This document shows positions 12,747 to 24,639 of a stretch of DNA of 64,000 bases, piece after piece. Numbering within the stretch: position 1 is the first letter of the stretch; each line of letters begins with the position of its first letter. Origin of the DNA: Phaeosaccion multiseriatum (taxonomy: Eukaryota; Ochrophyta, other classes); assembly GCA_965112735.1 (NCBI GenBank), contig OZ218956.1, positions 2,728,001 to 2,792,000 of the forward strand. Reading direction: 5' to 3'. Under the pieces are notes generated by a model that saw nothing but the letters and a program-made list of their open reading frames with translations, did not search any database and was not told where the DNA came from. A program made the translations under genes and the position numbers.

Positions 12747-12993
12747 TGATAAGAGAGAAAGAGGGCCTCAACTAGTATGGCTTGTCATCTCCCTCGCCTG
12801 CCTCTCCTAAAAGTGTCATATTGTCTTCCTCTCCTGCTGGAGGGCCAAGCACGAAGAAGGGAAGAGAGGGGGACGAGGAAGAACCAAGGCCATTTGTGAT
12901 TCCGTAGGACCAGCCTCATGCCGCCGCGAATCCGAACCACACACCTCTTTTTTCACGCCCTTCAGCCCTTTCCTTTGCCCCCGTTCTGCTAGG
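12747..12993. promoter_or_regulatory. Divergent promoter region between glycerate kinase and a PPR gene
   Basis: Only 247 bases separate two genes transcribed away from each other, so both promoters must lie here or overlap the 5' ends. I see no TATA box I would defend. The position rests on gene arrangement alone. Confidence 0.5.
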
Positions 12994-15393
12994 ATGACGG
13001 GCAACACCTTGACGGGCTTCATTTCCCCAGCAGGGGGGCTTCATGCTGGTCATGTTGGTGCTGGTGCTTTCACGTGCTCGTGGGGAAGGCCTCCTCCCCC
13101 CATCACCTCCTCACCTGCACAATCTATTGGAGGAACAAGAAGGAAGAGCTCCTTCAGAGCAGACGTTAGAGCGGTCCCTTTTGAGCGACGTTCATCGGCG
13201 GCTCCCTCGCTCCGCCTCCTCGGAGCCGTGGATAACGACTCAGGAGAGCCCAATGTCGCCGCGTACAACGCTGAAATTATAGCGTGTGGGAAGGCAGGGA
13301 AGCCCAACAGGACGTTTGACTTGCTGAAGAGGATGCGGAGCAAAGGGCTGACGCCAAGTGCAGACGCGTGCACCGCTGTTATCGCAACTTGTGGCATGGT
13401 AGGGCAGTACGAGAAGGCGCTGGACGTGTTCAAGGTGATGCGAGAGGAAGGGCCCAAACCCATTGGAACCACGTACAGTGCTGCGATTAGTGCTTGTGGT
13501 AAGGCAGGGCAGTGTGACAAGGCGCATGACTTGCTGAGGGAGATGTGGAGGGAAGGGCGACCCACGCCCAATAGATCCGCGTACAGCTCTGCAATTTCGG
13601 CTTGTGGTACGGCTGGGCAGCACGAAAAGGCGCTCGACTTGCTGGAGGAGATGCGGAGGGAAGGCCCTCAGCCCACTGAAGTGGTATATAGGGCTGCGAT
13701 GTCTGTTCTTGGCAAGGCAGGGCAGTACGAGAAGGTGCTTGACTTGCTAGAGTACATGCGAGAGCAAGGCCCCACGCCCAATGAAGCCACGTACAGTGCT
13801 GCGATTACGGCTTGTGGCAGGGCAGGAGAGGTGGAGAAGATGATTGATTTACTGAAGGATATGCGAGAGGAAGGGCTTCAGCCAAGTGCCCGGGCATACA
13901 GTGCTGCCATTAGTGCTTTTGGCAAGGCAGGGCAGTACGATAAGGCGTTTGACTTGCTCAAGGAGGCGCGCGCAAAAGGTCCCGAGCCCAGTGAAGTCCT
14001 GTACAGGACTGTGATTTCGGTTTGTGGTAAGGCAGGGCAATACGAAAAGGTGCTTGACTTGCTAAAGGAGATGCAAGAGCAAGGCCCCAAGCCCACGAAA
14101 GCTGCGTACAATGCTGCACTTAGCGCTGGTGCCAAGGCAGGGCAGTACGAGAAGGCGATTGACATTCTAAAGGAGATGCGAAAGGAAGGGTTTGAGCCAT
14201 ATGTCAACGTGTACAACTCTGCGATAGGGGCTTGTGAAAAGGCTGGAGAGAACGAGAAGGCTCTTCAGTTGCTGGAGGAGCTGCGCGGCAAAGGGCTCAA
14301 GCCCAGCAAAGCATCGCACGCCTCTGCCGTGACATCTCATGGCACGACACAGCAGAACGAGAGGGCGCCTGACTTGGCCGGGGAGAAGCGCAGGGAAGGG
14401 CCTGAGCTCAACGAAGCATCGCTCAATTCTGCAATTTCTGCTTGTGGCAAGGTAGGAGAGTACGAGAAGGCCCTTGACTTGCTGAAGGCGATGCGGAGCG
14501 ACGGCTTTCAGCCCACTACAGGCTCGTGCAATTCTGTGCTCACTGCCTGTGGCAAGGCAGGGCAGTACGAGAAGGCGCTTGGGATGCTGAAGGAGATGCG
14601 AGAGGAAGGGCCCCAGCCCAATCTTTCCTCATACAATTCTGCGATCACTGCGTGTGGCAAGGTAGGGGAGCACGAGAAGGTGTTTGACTTGCTCAAACAG
14701 ATTCGCGAGCAAGGACTTGAACCCAATGAAGCCTCGTACAACGCTGCGATTGCTGGTTGTCGCATGGCAGGAGAGGACGAGAAGGCGCTTGACTTGCTGG
14801 AGGAGATGCGCAGCGCAGGGCTCAAGCCACAGGCCATCACGTACAAAGTTGCAATGACGGCTTGTGGCAAGGCAGGAAACTACGAGAAAGCGCTCGCCTT
14901 GCTCAAAGTGATGCAGAAGGAAGGACCCCAGCCCACTGAAAACACGTACAACTCTGTGATACGAGCGTGTTGCAATGCAGGGCAGCACGAGAAGGCGCTT
15001 GACTTGCTCAAGGAGGTACGCGCAGCAGGCACTCAGATTTTTAAAGTGACGTACATGGATGTCATCGACGTCCTGTCCGTGCACGAGCAATGGAGCTCGG
15101 CTGACGCCTTGTACGCAGAGGCCATCGCACAGGGAGTCTTGTCGCATTGGGGGAGGGGCGAGGAGGGGAAGAAACTGGAGTTTCGCGGGCTTTCGGAATG
15201 GATCGGCAAGGCCGCCCTTCGCTACGCTCTCCAAGTGGAGAAAGCCAAGGGCGAGATTACTGTCGCCACCGGTCGAAGCCGCGAAGGCGTGAGCGAGCTC
15301 AAGTTGGCGTTGCTCGATTATGTCAGCGAAGAGCTCGGACTCCCCACCACAGGGAGGGACAGCGAAGAGGGCGTTTTCACTTTCGAAGTATGA
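12994..15393 (+). CDS. Intronless pentatricopeptide repeat protein with a degenerate SMR-like C-terminus
   Basis: 799 residues in one exon. PPR proteins bind organellar RNA, usually one base per 35-residue repeat. After an N-terminus rich in basic and hydroxylated residues (compatible with organelle import) come about 16-17 tandem repeats of the type YNAAITACGKAGQYEKALDL, from about residue 85 to 690. The repeats are unusually alike, with (A/V)CGKAGQ recurring, which suggests recent internal expansion. One repeat near residues 440-465 has decayed (HASAVTSHGTTQQNERAPDL). The C-terminal 90 residues resemble an SMR domain (LEFRGLSEWIGKAALRYAL, ATGRSREG), but the usual DLHG and TGRG are changed to EFRG and TGRS, so nuclease function is doubtful. 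It shares its upstream spacer with the divergent glycerate kinase gene. Confidence 0.92.
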   Translation: MTGNTLTGFISPAGGLHAGHVGAGAFTCSWGRPPPPITSSPAQSIGGTRRKSSFRADVRAVPFERRSSAAPSLRLLGAVDNDSGEPNVAAYNAEIIACGKAGKPNRTFDLLKRMRSKGLTPSADACTAVIATCGMVGQYEKALDVFKVMREEGPKPIGTTYSAAISACGKAGQCDKAHDLLREMWREGRPTPNRSAYSSAISACGTAGQHEKALDLLEEMRREGPQPTEVVYRAAMSVLGKAGQYEKVLDLLEYMREQGPTPNEATYSAAITACGRAGEVEKMIDLLKDMREEGLQPSARAYSAAISAFGKAGQYDKAFDLLKEARAKGPEPSEVLYRTVISVCGKAGQYEKVLDLLKEMQEQGPKPTKAAYNAALSAGAKAGQYEKAIDILKEMRKEGFEPYVNVYNSAIGACEKAGENEKALQLLEELRGKGLKPSKASHASAVTSHGTTQQNERAPDLAGEKRREGPELNEASLNSAISACGKVGEYEKALDLLKAMRSDGFQPTTGSCNSVLTACGKAGQYEKALGMLKEMREEGPQPNLSSYNSAITACGKVGEHEKVFDLLKQIREQGLEPNEASYNAAIAGCRMAGEDEKALDLLEEMRSAGLKPQAITYKVAMTACGKAGNYEKALALLKVMQKEGPQPTENTYNSVIRACCNAGQHEKALDLLKEVRAAGTQIFKVTYMDVIDVLSVHEQWSSADALYAEAIAQGVLSHWGRGEEGKKLEFRGLSEWIGKAALRYALQVEKAKGEITVATGRSREGVSELKLALLDYVSEELGLPTTGRDSEEGVFTFEV

Positions 15394-15659
15394 TAAACAG
15401 GAGCAGCATCATCCGGTAGAAACGGCGTCAAGGCGGTTATAGAAATAGTAGTGTCTTCCGAGGTTACAAGTAGGGGGGAGGAGGAGACTATCCCCTCCAA
15501 CACAATGGGGTAATTGCTGGCCCTTGGTCTTCATATCTCTCTCTCCCTCCCTTCCTTCCTTCCTTCCTCTTCTCGGTGTTGCTTGCGCCCTCGTTCGAGT
15601 CCTCAGTGCCGTCTTGAGGAGGCTGTGCAGGACTCTTAATTTTTAAGTGCCATCTAGTG

Positions 15660-15761
15660 CGATGATCGACCCCTGATACACTATCGCCCACTTGCTCGAT
15701 AGCGCGCCGGCTGGCGCCGGCGATAGCGGATAGCGGATAGTGTATCAGGGGTCGACGATGA
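15660..15761. mobile_element. Short MITE-like element with 20-base TIRs and 6-base target duplication
   Basis: A 90-base element, 15666-15755, ends in perfect inverted repeats TCGACCCCTGATACACTATC (15666-15685, and inverted at 15736-15755). It is flanked on both sides by CGATGA (15660-15665 and 15756-15761), which reads as a target-site duplication. The inside carries one copy of the GC-rich core GCCGGCTGGCGCCGGC followed by GATAGCGGATAGCG. It has no coding capacity. A longer member of the family lies at 25897-26205. Confidence 0.8.
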
Positions 15762-16017
15762 CCACCAGAGGCTACTACAAGAGTTGGTTCGCCAACGACG
15801 CCATTTGGAAGAGAATTTGGTTTCTGGTTTCTTCAGCCAGCCGGCCGCTTGCTTCTTCTTCTGTGTGTCCACTCGGGCTAGCCCCCACACAGCTCATCAG
15901 AGGCCCTACACTGCTGCTCGTTAAGAGCTTTTCCTTTGGACCTTTGAGCCACCCCGACTTTGTCGCTGCTGGGGGGGCTGTGGCGTTCTACGGGCACCTG
16001 AAAAGGTCTACAAAAAA

Positions 16018-16820
16018 ATGGCTGATGTGGATGAAACTCGCCTATTGGGGTTTATGGAAAGATTGAGCAGGGCAGAAGCCAAGTCCATGGCGTCGGTGGG
16101 AGCCGCAGAGGGGCTGGATGCTGCGTCGCTCGCACGAGCTGAGGAGCTTTTTCAGCGCCTCGGGAGAACAGAGATTGCCTTAGCGACTCAGCGCCTCGGG
16201 GTTGCAGAAAGCGTCGATGCGTCGGCGGGGGCCCAAGAGGTAGCTAGCGGTGTTGGGGCGGCGCCAGGGGCTGATGTAGATGTGGATGTAGATGCAGATG
16301 CAGACGCAGCTCGGGGAGAAGAAGATGCCCCAGAGGCGGAAGAAATAGTAGAGCAGGAAAAGGAAGGAGAGAAGTCGGCGCCGCTGCCCATAGCGGCAAT
16401 CACAACCGCAGCATCAGAGGGGGCAGCGGTTGCAGCCGTATCAAGCCCAACAGGGTCAGGGCAAGGGTCAGCACCCGAAATGGAGGAGGTGCCGCGTGGG
16501 GAAGCACCAGCAGCACCAGCGGCATCATTAGTGATGCCACCACCACGAGCAGCAGCAGCTGCAACAACAACGGACCAAGGCGAGGGCAAAGAAGAGGTAA
16601 AGTGGCGTGCAATGAATACTACCATTGGACTGCATATCTGCCCCCAAAACGCCCAAGTCTTTGGGCGATCGTCTGGCGCGTGTAGTCTCTTCACCGCACC
16701 GCCTTTCATATACGTTCGCGGTGCTCACAGCAGTCCTTCCTTCCTTCCTCCTCCCCCCTTCCCCGCCCTTCCTTCTCCTCGCCCCGATACTGTACGATTA
16801 GGAGGGTCCGCTGCTGGCAC

Positions 16821-16859
<39 letters not shown>

Positions 16860-17239
16860 CATCAACGGCCACCGCCACCGCCTCTCCCCCCTCTGCTGCT
16901 GCTGTATCACCAACTTCCGCTGCCACCCCCGCAGAGGCCCCTTCTGCTCCGGCGCAAGCCCCTGCTCCAGAGCAGAGCAGTGCAGATACTGCAACTATTA
17001 CTAATGCTACTACGCAGGGCGACAAGGAGGAGGAGGCCCAAGGGGACAAGTTGTATTACTCAATGGACGTGCTGACGGGCCCCACAGACAGCCTGCCCGC
17101 TGGGGTGGACGCCACTTGTCGGGAGGCGTACCTGTCTGATGCCGAGTTTGAATCAGTGGTGGGCATGGACAAGGCAACTTGGGAGGCGCTGCCGAAGTGG
17201 AGGAGGGTGAGCAAGAAGAAGGAGCTCGGGTTGTTTTGA
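16018..17239 (+). CDS. Villin-headpiece domain protein
   Basis: Two exons: 16018-16596 (193 codons, donor GAAGAG/GTAAAG) and 16823-17239 (acceptor ggcacag), giving about 331 residues. The last 36 residues form a textbook villin headpiece: [20 protein letters not shown], then LPKWRRVSKKKELGLF and stop. Headpieces bind F-actin through the C-terminal basic and KKxxGLF region, which is intact here. No gelsolin repeats precede it. The rest is Ala/Glu/Asp/Pro-rich and looks disordered, with a DVDVDVDADADAD run near residues 83-95 and a (Gln-Glu)n run at the start of exon 2. Its 3' neighbour encodes an F-actin capping protein subunit in convergent orientation. I would call it an actin-binding adaptor. 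Confidence 0.8.
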
Positions 17240-18260
17240 TTGATATTGAATGAATCATCACATCTGTCCCAGCATCTGTGACTCTTTATTATGGTGCTCC
17301 TAGGGCTGCCTGCCTGCTGTGTCACCAACTGCTGCTGATATTTAGAGGGGTTTCATCTCGTGGGAGATTGCGTCTTAAAGCCCAGGGGGTATCGCGAGTG
17401 CTGACGTCCCCCCCCTTTTTTTTGGAGAGTGGAACTAGATCATGTAATGCTGCCCCTCTCCTCCACAGAGAGGGTACGGCCCGGGGGTACTGGCTGGTGG
17501 GATTAAATGGAGTATAGGGGGTATGGTTGGGAGGAAGGGCGGGGCAGATGCGTCTACCTTCTGCCCCGCCCTGCTTTCGCACCCTCTGAAAATCGCATGT
17601 ACCCCCCACACTGATAAGAGCAAAGCTTTGTGTTGACTGAATGACTGAGTGAGCTTTATCACTCTCCCGTTTATATAAAGTTTTGATACAATGAGGGCCT
17701 GCCCGAGACAAGTGTGGCTAATGATGCCCTTGCCCGAGACGAAGAATGGAGTGCGGGCGTCAGGACACTCACAAAAACGAGTGCAGTTCGTCGGAGAAAG
17801 GGTGCAAGCGTCAGCAGGCACAAGAGTGGGCTACAGGAAAGGTCTAATGGCAAGAGAGTGCAGGTGTCAAACGGACCACGCGTGTTCCAACGACAAAAGC
17901 GTGTACGCGTGACAGAGGAGAGCAACAGCGAAAGAGTCCAGGCGTCTACGGGCTAGATAGAACAGCGGTCACGGGCGACAAGGAGCAGCGTCAAGAGCGA
18001 CAAGGAGCAAACGTCAACGCTACAGTATCGGGACGGATCATCCTCCCCCCCCCCCCCTCCATCTCCCCTCCTCCTCGTCCTCCTCCTCCTGCTGCTGCTG
18101 CTCCTGCTGCTGTGCTGCTGCCTTTGAGTACACTAAACGATGTGGCCACCCTGAAAACCCGCATATATCCACAGCCCCGACAAGGACAGGCACAAGCCCT
18201 ACTTGCACATGTACTGCGTGTCAAGAGGCCCACAAGAGGAAGCATACACGCCTCACGCTC
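17240..18260. other. Spacer between convergent villin-headpiece and capping-protein genes
   Basis: About one kilobase holding the 3' ends of both genes. A decayed repeat tract lies at 17690-17960 (listed separately). A GC-rich tail with pyrimidine repeats and CTG triplets lies at 18040-18120. No credible gene is seen. Confidence 0.5.
17690..17960 (+). repeat. Degenerate peptide-repeat tract, possibly a gene relic
   Basis: Variants of GAGTGCAGGCGTC recur with spacing of about 19-34 bases. Translation gives related peptides in two frames: QKRVQFVGERVQASAGTRV from 17691, and KRVQVSNGPRVFQRQKRVRV and SERVQAST from 17714. The switch of frame near 17840 suggests a once continuous repeat-coding stretch that has taken an indel. 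No family was recognised. It could also be non-coding satellite. Confidence 0.35.
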
Positions 18261-19965
18261 TCACGCCTTTGCTGACTTTCGCATAGCACTCCGCATTCGG
18301 ATCTCGTTTATATTCCAGCTGAAGAGGGATTTCGTCACCGTCTGTGTGCGCCGCAGAGAGCGAAGCGTAGAGTCCGCCACCTGTCCATACACCTCTCCGA
18401 TGTCGGCGTAGAGAGTGTCCTCGGCTTTGGAGATGAAGGCTACGACGGCGCTGGCCAGAGAGGAGGCGGTCTGGGGAGGAGGAGGAGGAGGACGAGGACG
18501 GGGAGGGGAGAGGCGAGGTGGAGAGTAGCAGGTCAAAGAGTGGGGGGAGGGGAGTGGGGAGGAAAGGGAGGTGAGGGGGTGGGGGGAGAGGGGATTGGAG
18601 GGGAGAAGAGTGGAGAGGAGAGGAGAGGGAGGAGAGCAAGAGGGGATAGGGCAGGAGAGGAGAGGAGAGAGAGACGAGGTGAGATGAGAGCAGAGCAGGG
18701 GAGAGGAGGCTAGAGGAAGTAGAGGAGTGGGGAGAAGACGATACAGAAGGGGGGCAGAGAGAGGAGACGAGAGACAGAGAAAGGAGAGGAAAAAGGTGGG
18801 AGAGAAGAGGATGTGTGTGAGAGAAGAGAGAAAGAAGATGAGAGAGAGAGGAGAGTGGAGTAAGATTCACTGACGCGTACAGGCACTCTCCCACGTACAT
18901 ACCTCGTACTCGAAGCTCCCCCGCTTAACCGGCTTGCGGGTCTGCAGCTGCATGTTTCCGTTCTCGAAGTAGTGCCCCTTCACCGCCACCAGTCCGCAAG
19001 CCTCGCAGCTGCCCCCTCCTCCTCCTCCTCCCTCCGCAGGTGTCAGGCTGACTTCGAACCTGCTACTCCACGACCCTGCCCACCAGTTCCGGAGGTTGAT
19101 ATTCTCGGCGCTTATATGCACCACCAGCTTGGCCTGAGCGCTCGCTCCTCCTCCCTCTCCTCCTTCAACCGCGTAAACGGAGCACGCGCTGATCTGGGCG
19201 GGTTCGAAGCGCGTGGGGAGGTAGTCCATAACAGCAGCCTCAACGGCGGCTCTTTCTTCCTCCACGGAGGTCGGTGGGTGCGGTGGTGCCAACGCATCTT
19301 CTCCGGCAGCGCCGCTCTCCTCAGAGGCTTCCTCCGGGACACTCTGTGCTGTGGCGTTGAGATGGTCGACGGAGACCACTTTGGAGGTGTACGTATCCAG
19401 CGCTGAGGTGGGGCCCAATTCCCTACATAGAGTTCAGTAATTAAGTATAGTGAGGTGGGACGGGGTGAGGTGTTGGATGCAAGACACACACATGTGGACG
19501 GGACAACAGTTCCTTTGCCCAATCTCACTCAGGCTCTCCCTTTTCTCTTCTTTGCTTGGTCAGATCCTTTCTTCGATTCACGTCTTCACTCACCCCTCCG
19601 GCGCAGCAACGATTGGTGCGCTCTCTCCAGCTCCCACTTGGACGACTTTCCAAGCAGAGTTGTTGTAGGCACGAGCAAGCTCCGAGCGCTGCTGCTCGCT
19701 CATCAACTCGGGCCCCAGGAGGCGCGTGAGATCTGACCAGGAGGGAGGAGCAAGCGCGAAGAGGAGGTGAGCAGAGGAGCAGACACGGGGAGAAGCAAGC
19801 AAGACGGTCGTGCACCTAGCGAAGAACACAGAGGGTATTTGCCTCACCTCCCAGCACTTCCTTGAGCTGCCCTGGGGGGCTCTTCATGGCCATCTCTCTG
19901 GCTATCTCCAGCTTCTCCTCCGGGCTCAGCGCCTCTAGCTCTTCCACCTCTCCCTCGTCACCCAT
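18261..19965 (-). CDS. F-actin capping protein subunit alpha
   Basis: Caps barbed ends of actin filaments as a heterodimer with the beta subunit, in the cytoplasm. Exons: 19848-19965, 19594-19732, 18903-19422 and 18261-18470, all in phase, giving about 328 residues. The start is MGDEGEVEELEALSPEEKLE, followed by PPGQLKEVLGG, where the family has an A-PPGEFNEVFND pattern. Exon 3 carries the signature LVVHISAENINLRNWWAGSW, then GHYFENGNMQLQTRKP. Exon 4 ends in the actin-binding tail FISKAEDTLYADIGEVYGQ and FSWNINEIRMR. Extra length comes from Gly-rich and acidic insertions in exon 3. The intron before the last exon is a long pyrimidine tract on the sense strand. Confidence 0.92.
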
Positions 19966-20267
19966 GTTGCTGCTTTTGTGCTGTGTGCGAGGGAAAGGGG
20001 GGCCAGTTTGACTTTCAGCCAGATGCTTTTATTTTTTTTTTTGGTGGGGAGATCCTGCGCGCAGCAAGAAAGGAAGCAAGGAGGCAAAAGGACACAGTAG
20101 GAGGAAGGAGTAGGGATTAGAAGCAGCAGTATCTATCTAGCGAATAACTTTCTTGCCTCTGCCACTGACCGCTGCTAGGGAGGGGAATGGGGAAGTAGTC
20201 AAAGCAAAGAAAGCGTGGAGCGCCACTCGCAGCCGGGAAATCCTTTTTTGAGAGAGCAGGGAAGGCT

Positions 20268-23200
20268 GTGACGATGGGGTTTGCTGCCAAGGCCTTGCTT
20301 GTGGGGCTCATGGTGATGCGAGGAGAGCGGGCGGCAGCTGCCAGTGAAGCTGTGGATCAGCAAGTGGGCCAGGAGCAACAGAAGCAGGAGCAGACAAGGC
20401 ACGGACACGCGCATCACCAGCGCGGCTTTCGGCAGCTGCCGAGTAAGCGGCAGCAGCGGCGATTGCAGGAGCGATTGGACAGCCTCGGCGCCTCCAGGGA
20501 AGGGCCAGAACAACCACAGCGCAGGGGCAAGAGGAGGAAGCTGCTGAGCGAGGAGAGCAGTACCAGCAGCAGCGGCAGCAGCTACAACGATGGCGTTTCC
20601 ACTGGCGGCTGGAACGAGGGGGAGATGGAGCTGGTGAAAGAGGAGGGCGAAGAGAAGAACAAGAGGAGTAAGAAGAAGGAGAGGAAGGTGACTTCACCCA
20701 GGATCCCGTACTGCAGAAAGCATATGCACATGGCCAACATGTACATTGACGTAGTCGATACAGACTCGAAAATCGTGCAGCGAGAGAAGCGGCTCATTCT
20801 GTTTGGGGGCAAAGGGCAAGAGTACAATTACAAGCCCCATGGCCAGGTCTTCCTCAACGACCAGTGGGCCCTGCATATTACCAACACGGGATTCACCTGG
20901 ACCCAAATGCTGACCAACCACATCGACCCTGCAATTCGCAAGTCGCACAAGCAATTCCCGTCCATCCAGGAAGGCCAGGACCTCACTTCGCCCGAGCAAC
21001 CGGAGGCGAGGTGGAAGTTCGGGATGCAGGTTTACCACAAAGATGAGCTCTTTCTGTTTGGAGGAGATGATGAGAACGACGGGGACGGCCACTTCCTGGG
21101 GGACTTATGGAGCTACAAAATGCGTAAGTGCAGGTGCTGGAGCAGCCAAGTTTCCCTCTTCCTGTCTGTCCACAGCTCCTGTCTCCCTTTCTTTGGTCTA
21201 CGTCTTGGTGCCCCCCCCCCCCTTACTGGTTCTCTCTTCCTCCACTCAGTCTCTCTGTCTGACACACACACCGTGTTTTCCACAAAACTATCTCCCCCAT
21301 ACGCACACACGCGCGCACACACACACACGCACGAACGCGCGCACGCACGCAGGACACAATACCTCCGAGCGCAGCTGGAAGGCCCTGGAGAGGTTTGGGA
21401 CGAACCCGGGCGCGCGAAGGGGCCACATCACAACCATTGTCAACAACAGCACCTTCCTCGTGCAGGTCAGTCAGTCTCATCAGTCGTCAGTCGTCAGCCA
21501 GCGGGCGTAACGACCACTTTCAGTTTCAGTTTGTTCGGCCTTCTGGCCAAGACACCAAAACGGAAGGGCTTGCTTTGCTTGCAGGTGTTCTGTCTGTTTG
21601 TTTGCTTACTTACTTCGAAGGCTCTGCTCCTTGCTCTATTGCATCTGATCTGAGCTCGCTGATGTGGGCGATAGATAGCGAGTGCTCTGTGTCCGTGTGA
21701 CACCTCCCCTCCCCTCCCCCCTCCCCGTCCCTTGTTGTAGAGTTACACCCGCCTCCCCTCTCCCCCCTCGTTCGTTCGTTGTTCGTTGGTTTGCCATCTC
21801 ACACCCTCGCACCCAAAATATCACGCCCCCCTTTGTTTCCCCCTCTCCCTCCCGCTTGCCACCCCCTCTCCAGGGAGGCAAGACAAAGGGACAGGGAGAG
21901 GACAAGCACACGTGCGATCTCGGAACATTCTCGCTCAATGTCTCAGACTCGAAGGTATAAACGTTTCGGGTCTAGATTGAGTTTCAGTTTCCGTTTGTGC
22001 CAGGTGCACAGCTCAGGATGGCGCAAAGCTGTCGGCATCGCTTTCTTTCGGATCGGTCCTGGATCGGTCCTGATGTAGCGAAGGTCCTCACAAACTAATC
22101 CTCCTCTGTGGCTCTGGCATTGACTCTTCACAACAGGCCCTCTGGGTCCAGAGGGCGTCCTTCCCTGGCGTCTGCCGCTGGGGAGGCACCATGTCAACCG
22201 TCCAAAGCAAGGCCCTCAATATGCATCTCGGTCTGCCCAGCAAGAGGGAGCTCGCCGTGGTCTTCGGCGGCCGGCTCCTTAAATCGCACGCGTATGAGTA
22301 CTTCAGCGAGGTGGGTGGGTACAGTCTCTCTGTGTGTGTGTGTGTGTATGTGTGTGTTTGTGCGTGTATGCATGTGTGTGAGAGAATGTGTGTGTGCACG
22401 CGCATGTGTGGGTGCAAGTGTGTGTGTGTGTGCCTGTTTGTGTGCGTGTGTGGGTATGTATGCTGTGTCGCGCGCTTAATCGCCTACCTTCACCTCTACC
22501 TTTCATTTGTCTTGTCATCTATCCCGTGTATCAAGATATTTCATGAGTAGTGAATAATCCTTCCACGTACTTTTGCCCATTCGCAGCTATGGGCCTACGA
22601 CATGGTGGATGACATGTGGCACTTGATCTGGGCTCCAGACATGCCCGGCAAGCAGCCCAAGCAGCAGGAGGCGGGGGAGGAGCAAACCATCCCGGGGGGG
22701 CTGGTGCTTCCAGCCAAGGCACCCATGGCCAGAGACCACCACGGAGCCATGTATGTTCCCGAGGTGGACAGGTTCTATGTCCATGGGGTGAGTGACGAGG
22801 GAGGATGGGGAGTGGGGGAGGAGGAGGAGGAGGAGGGTAGGGCTGGAGGGAGGGGAGGGGAGGGGAGGGGAGGGGAGGGGAGGAGTAGGGGGATGTCAGC
22901 TACCTGCTTGTCTGCAGGCAATAGAAGCTGAGCAGTGCCCCTCCGTGCTATTTTGTGCACAGCGGGGGAGAGACAGAGACATACGTATATATTATATCTA
23001 CAGTTTAAGAGAGCGGGACACAAAATGGCAAGCGAGGGAGAGAGAAGTCCCGTCCGTGGTTGGTCTACGTCTAACCTCCCCCCTTCATCCTCGATCTGTG
23101 CGTTTGTTGTACTTTCTCCTCCTCCTCCTCCTCCTCCTCCTCCTCCTCCTCCTCATCTGTGTACACATACACCCCTTGCCGTCCGTCACCACAGGGCCGC

Positions 23201-24639
23201 TTCTCGGATGCGATGGTGCCCCCCCTCGAAGATCTTTGGGCCTTTGACTTTGAGGCAATGGCGTGGGCCGAGCTGGAGGGCCCTCCGAGACCAAACGGGA
23301 TGCTCAGAAGCATCATGTACTCGGATCTGACGGCCTCATCGCCAGAGGTAAGAAGGGGGGGTGCAGGTACTAACGACCTTTTGAGGGAGGGAGGGAGGGA
23401 GGGAGGGAAGGGACAGAGAGAGCCGACAGAGCAGAGCAGGAGAGGTGGATTGGTCAAGTGATAGTTCGATGAATGGATGGATGGATGGATGAAGTGATTG
23501 GTGTGTTGTGTTGATTCAGAAGGCCTTGTTGTCCTACTTGCACACGTCTCTCCAAAGCCTAATGCTCTCTCTTTCTGAGTACTTTTATGCTGAGTAAGCA
23601 GCCCCACTCCACTCCACTCCACTCCTCTCCTCTCCACTCCCTTCTTGGCTTTCCCCAACCCACAAGTCGTCTTTGTCCCTTCCCCCGTCCCTGCCTCTCT
23701 TCTCTCCCTCCCTCTTGACTCTCCCCCACAACACGCACGCACACACGCACACACACCCAGGGGCGATTTGGTCACAGTATGGCCGCCTGGCGAGGGGGGG
23801 CGGACGATGGCCTTGAGCCCGTGCTTGTGGTGTTCGGAGGGGAGACGGTGAGCGAGAGTGGCATTAAGGCACTGATGAACGACGTGTGGACCTACAACAT
23901 CGGGACTAACAGATGGCGGATGGTGTCAAGGGCGGACTGTAGGTGCGTGAGAGAGTGCGTGAGGGGGTGAGAGTGATGGCGTGAGTGAGTGAGGGAGGGA
24001 GTGAGAGAGTGAGTTAGTGAGTGAGGGAGGGAGGGATGGAAGCAGTGAGTGAGTGAGTGAGTGAGTCAGTGAGTGAGATCCGAGAGAGACGCGAGAGACA
24101 CCTGAGGACAGACTTTCCTTCTTCCTGGTCCTTCTCCTCTCCTCCATTCTCTCTCGTTGTGCTCTCTCAACTCCGCTTCGGTTCGCTTTCCCTCGCCCCC
24201 CCCCTCGCATCTGTTTGACGTCGTCCTCGTCCTCTCCCTCTTCCTCCTCCTCCTCCTCCTCCTCCTCCTCCTCCTCCTCCTCCTCCTCCTCCTCCTCCTC
24301 CTGCTGCTGCTCCTGCTCCTCGTCTTCCTCCTCCTCCTCCTCCTGCCCCTCCTCCTCCTCCTCCTCCTCCTCCTCCTCCTCCTCCTTCTTCTTCTCCTTT
24401 TCCTCCTCCACCACCACCACCACCACCACCACCATCTGCCCCCTTCCTCCTCCCCTCCCCGATCCCCACCCGCGATCATGCAGTCCCGGCGCGGACGGAA
24501 TCATAGTCCCTCCTCCCGTCAACCTGGCCTTCCTCCTCGCCCTCGCCGCTGCTCTCATCATGGGGGGCCTGGTCCTCCTGTGCGATAGCGTGAGCAAGGC
24601 AGCGCGCCGCAAGAGAATGGACTACGTTAACATCAGCTG

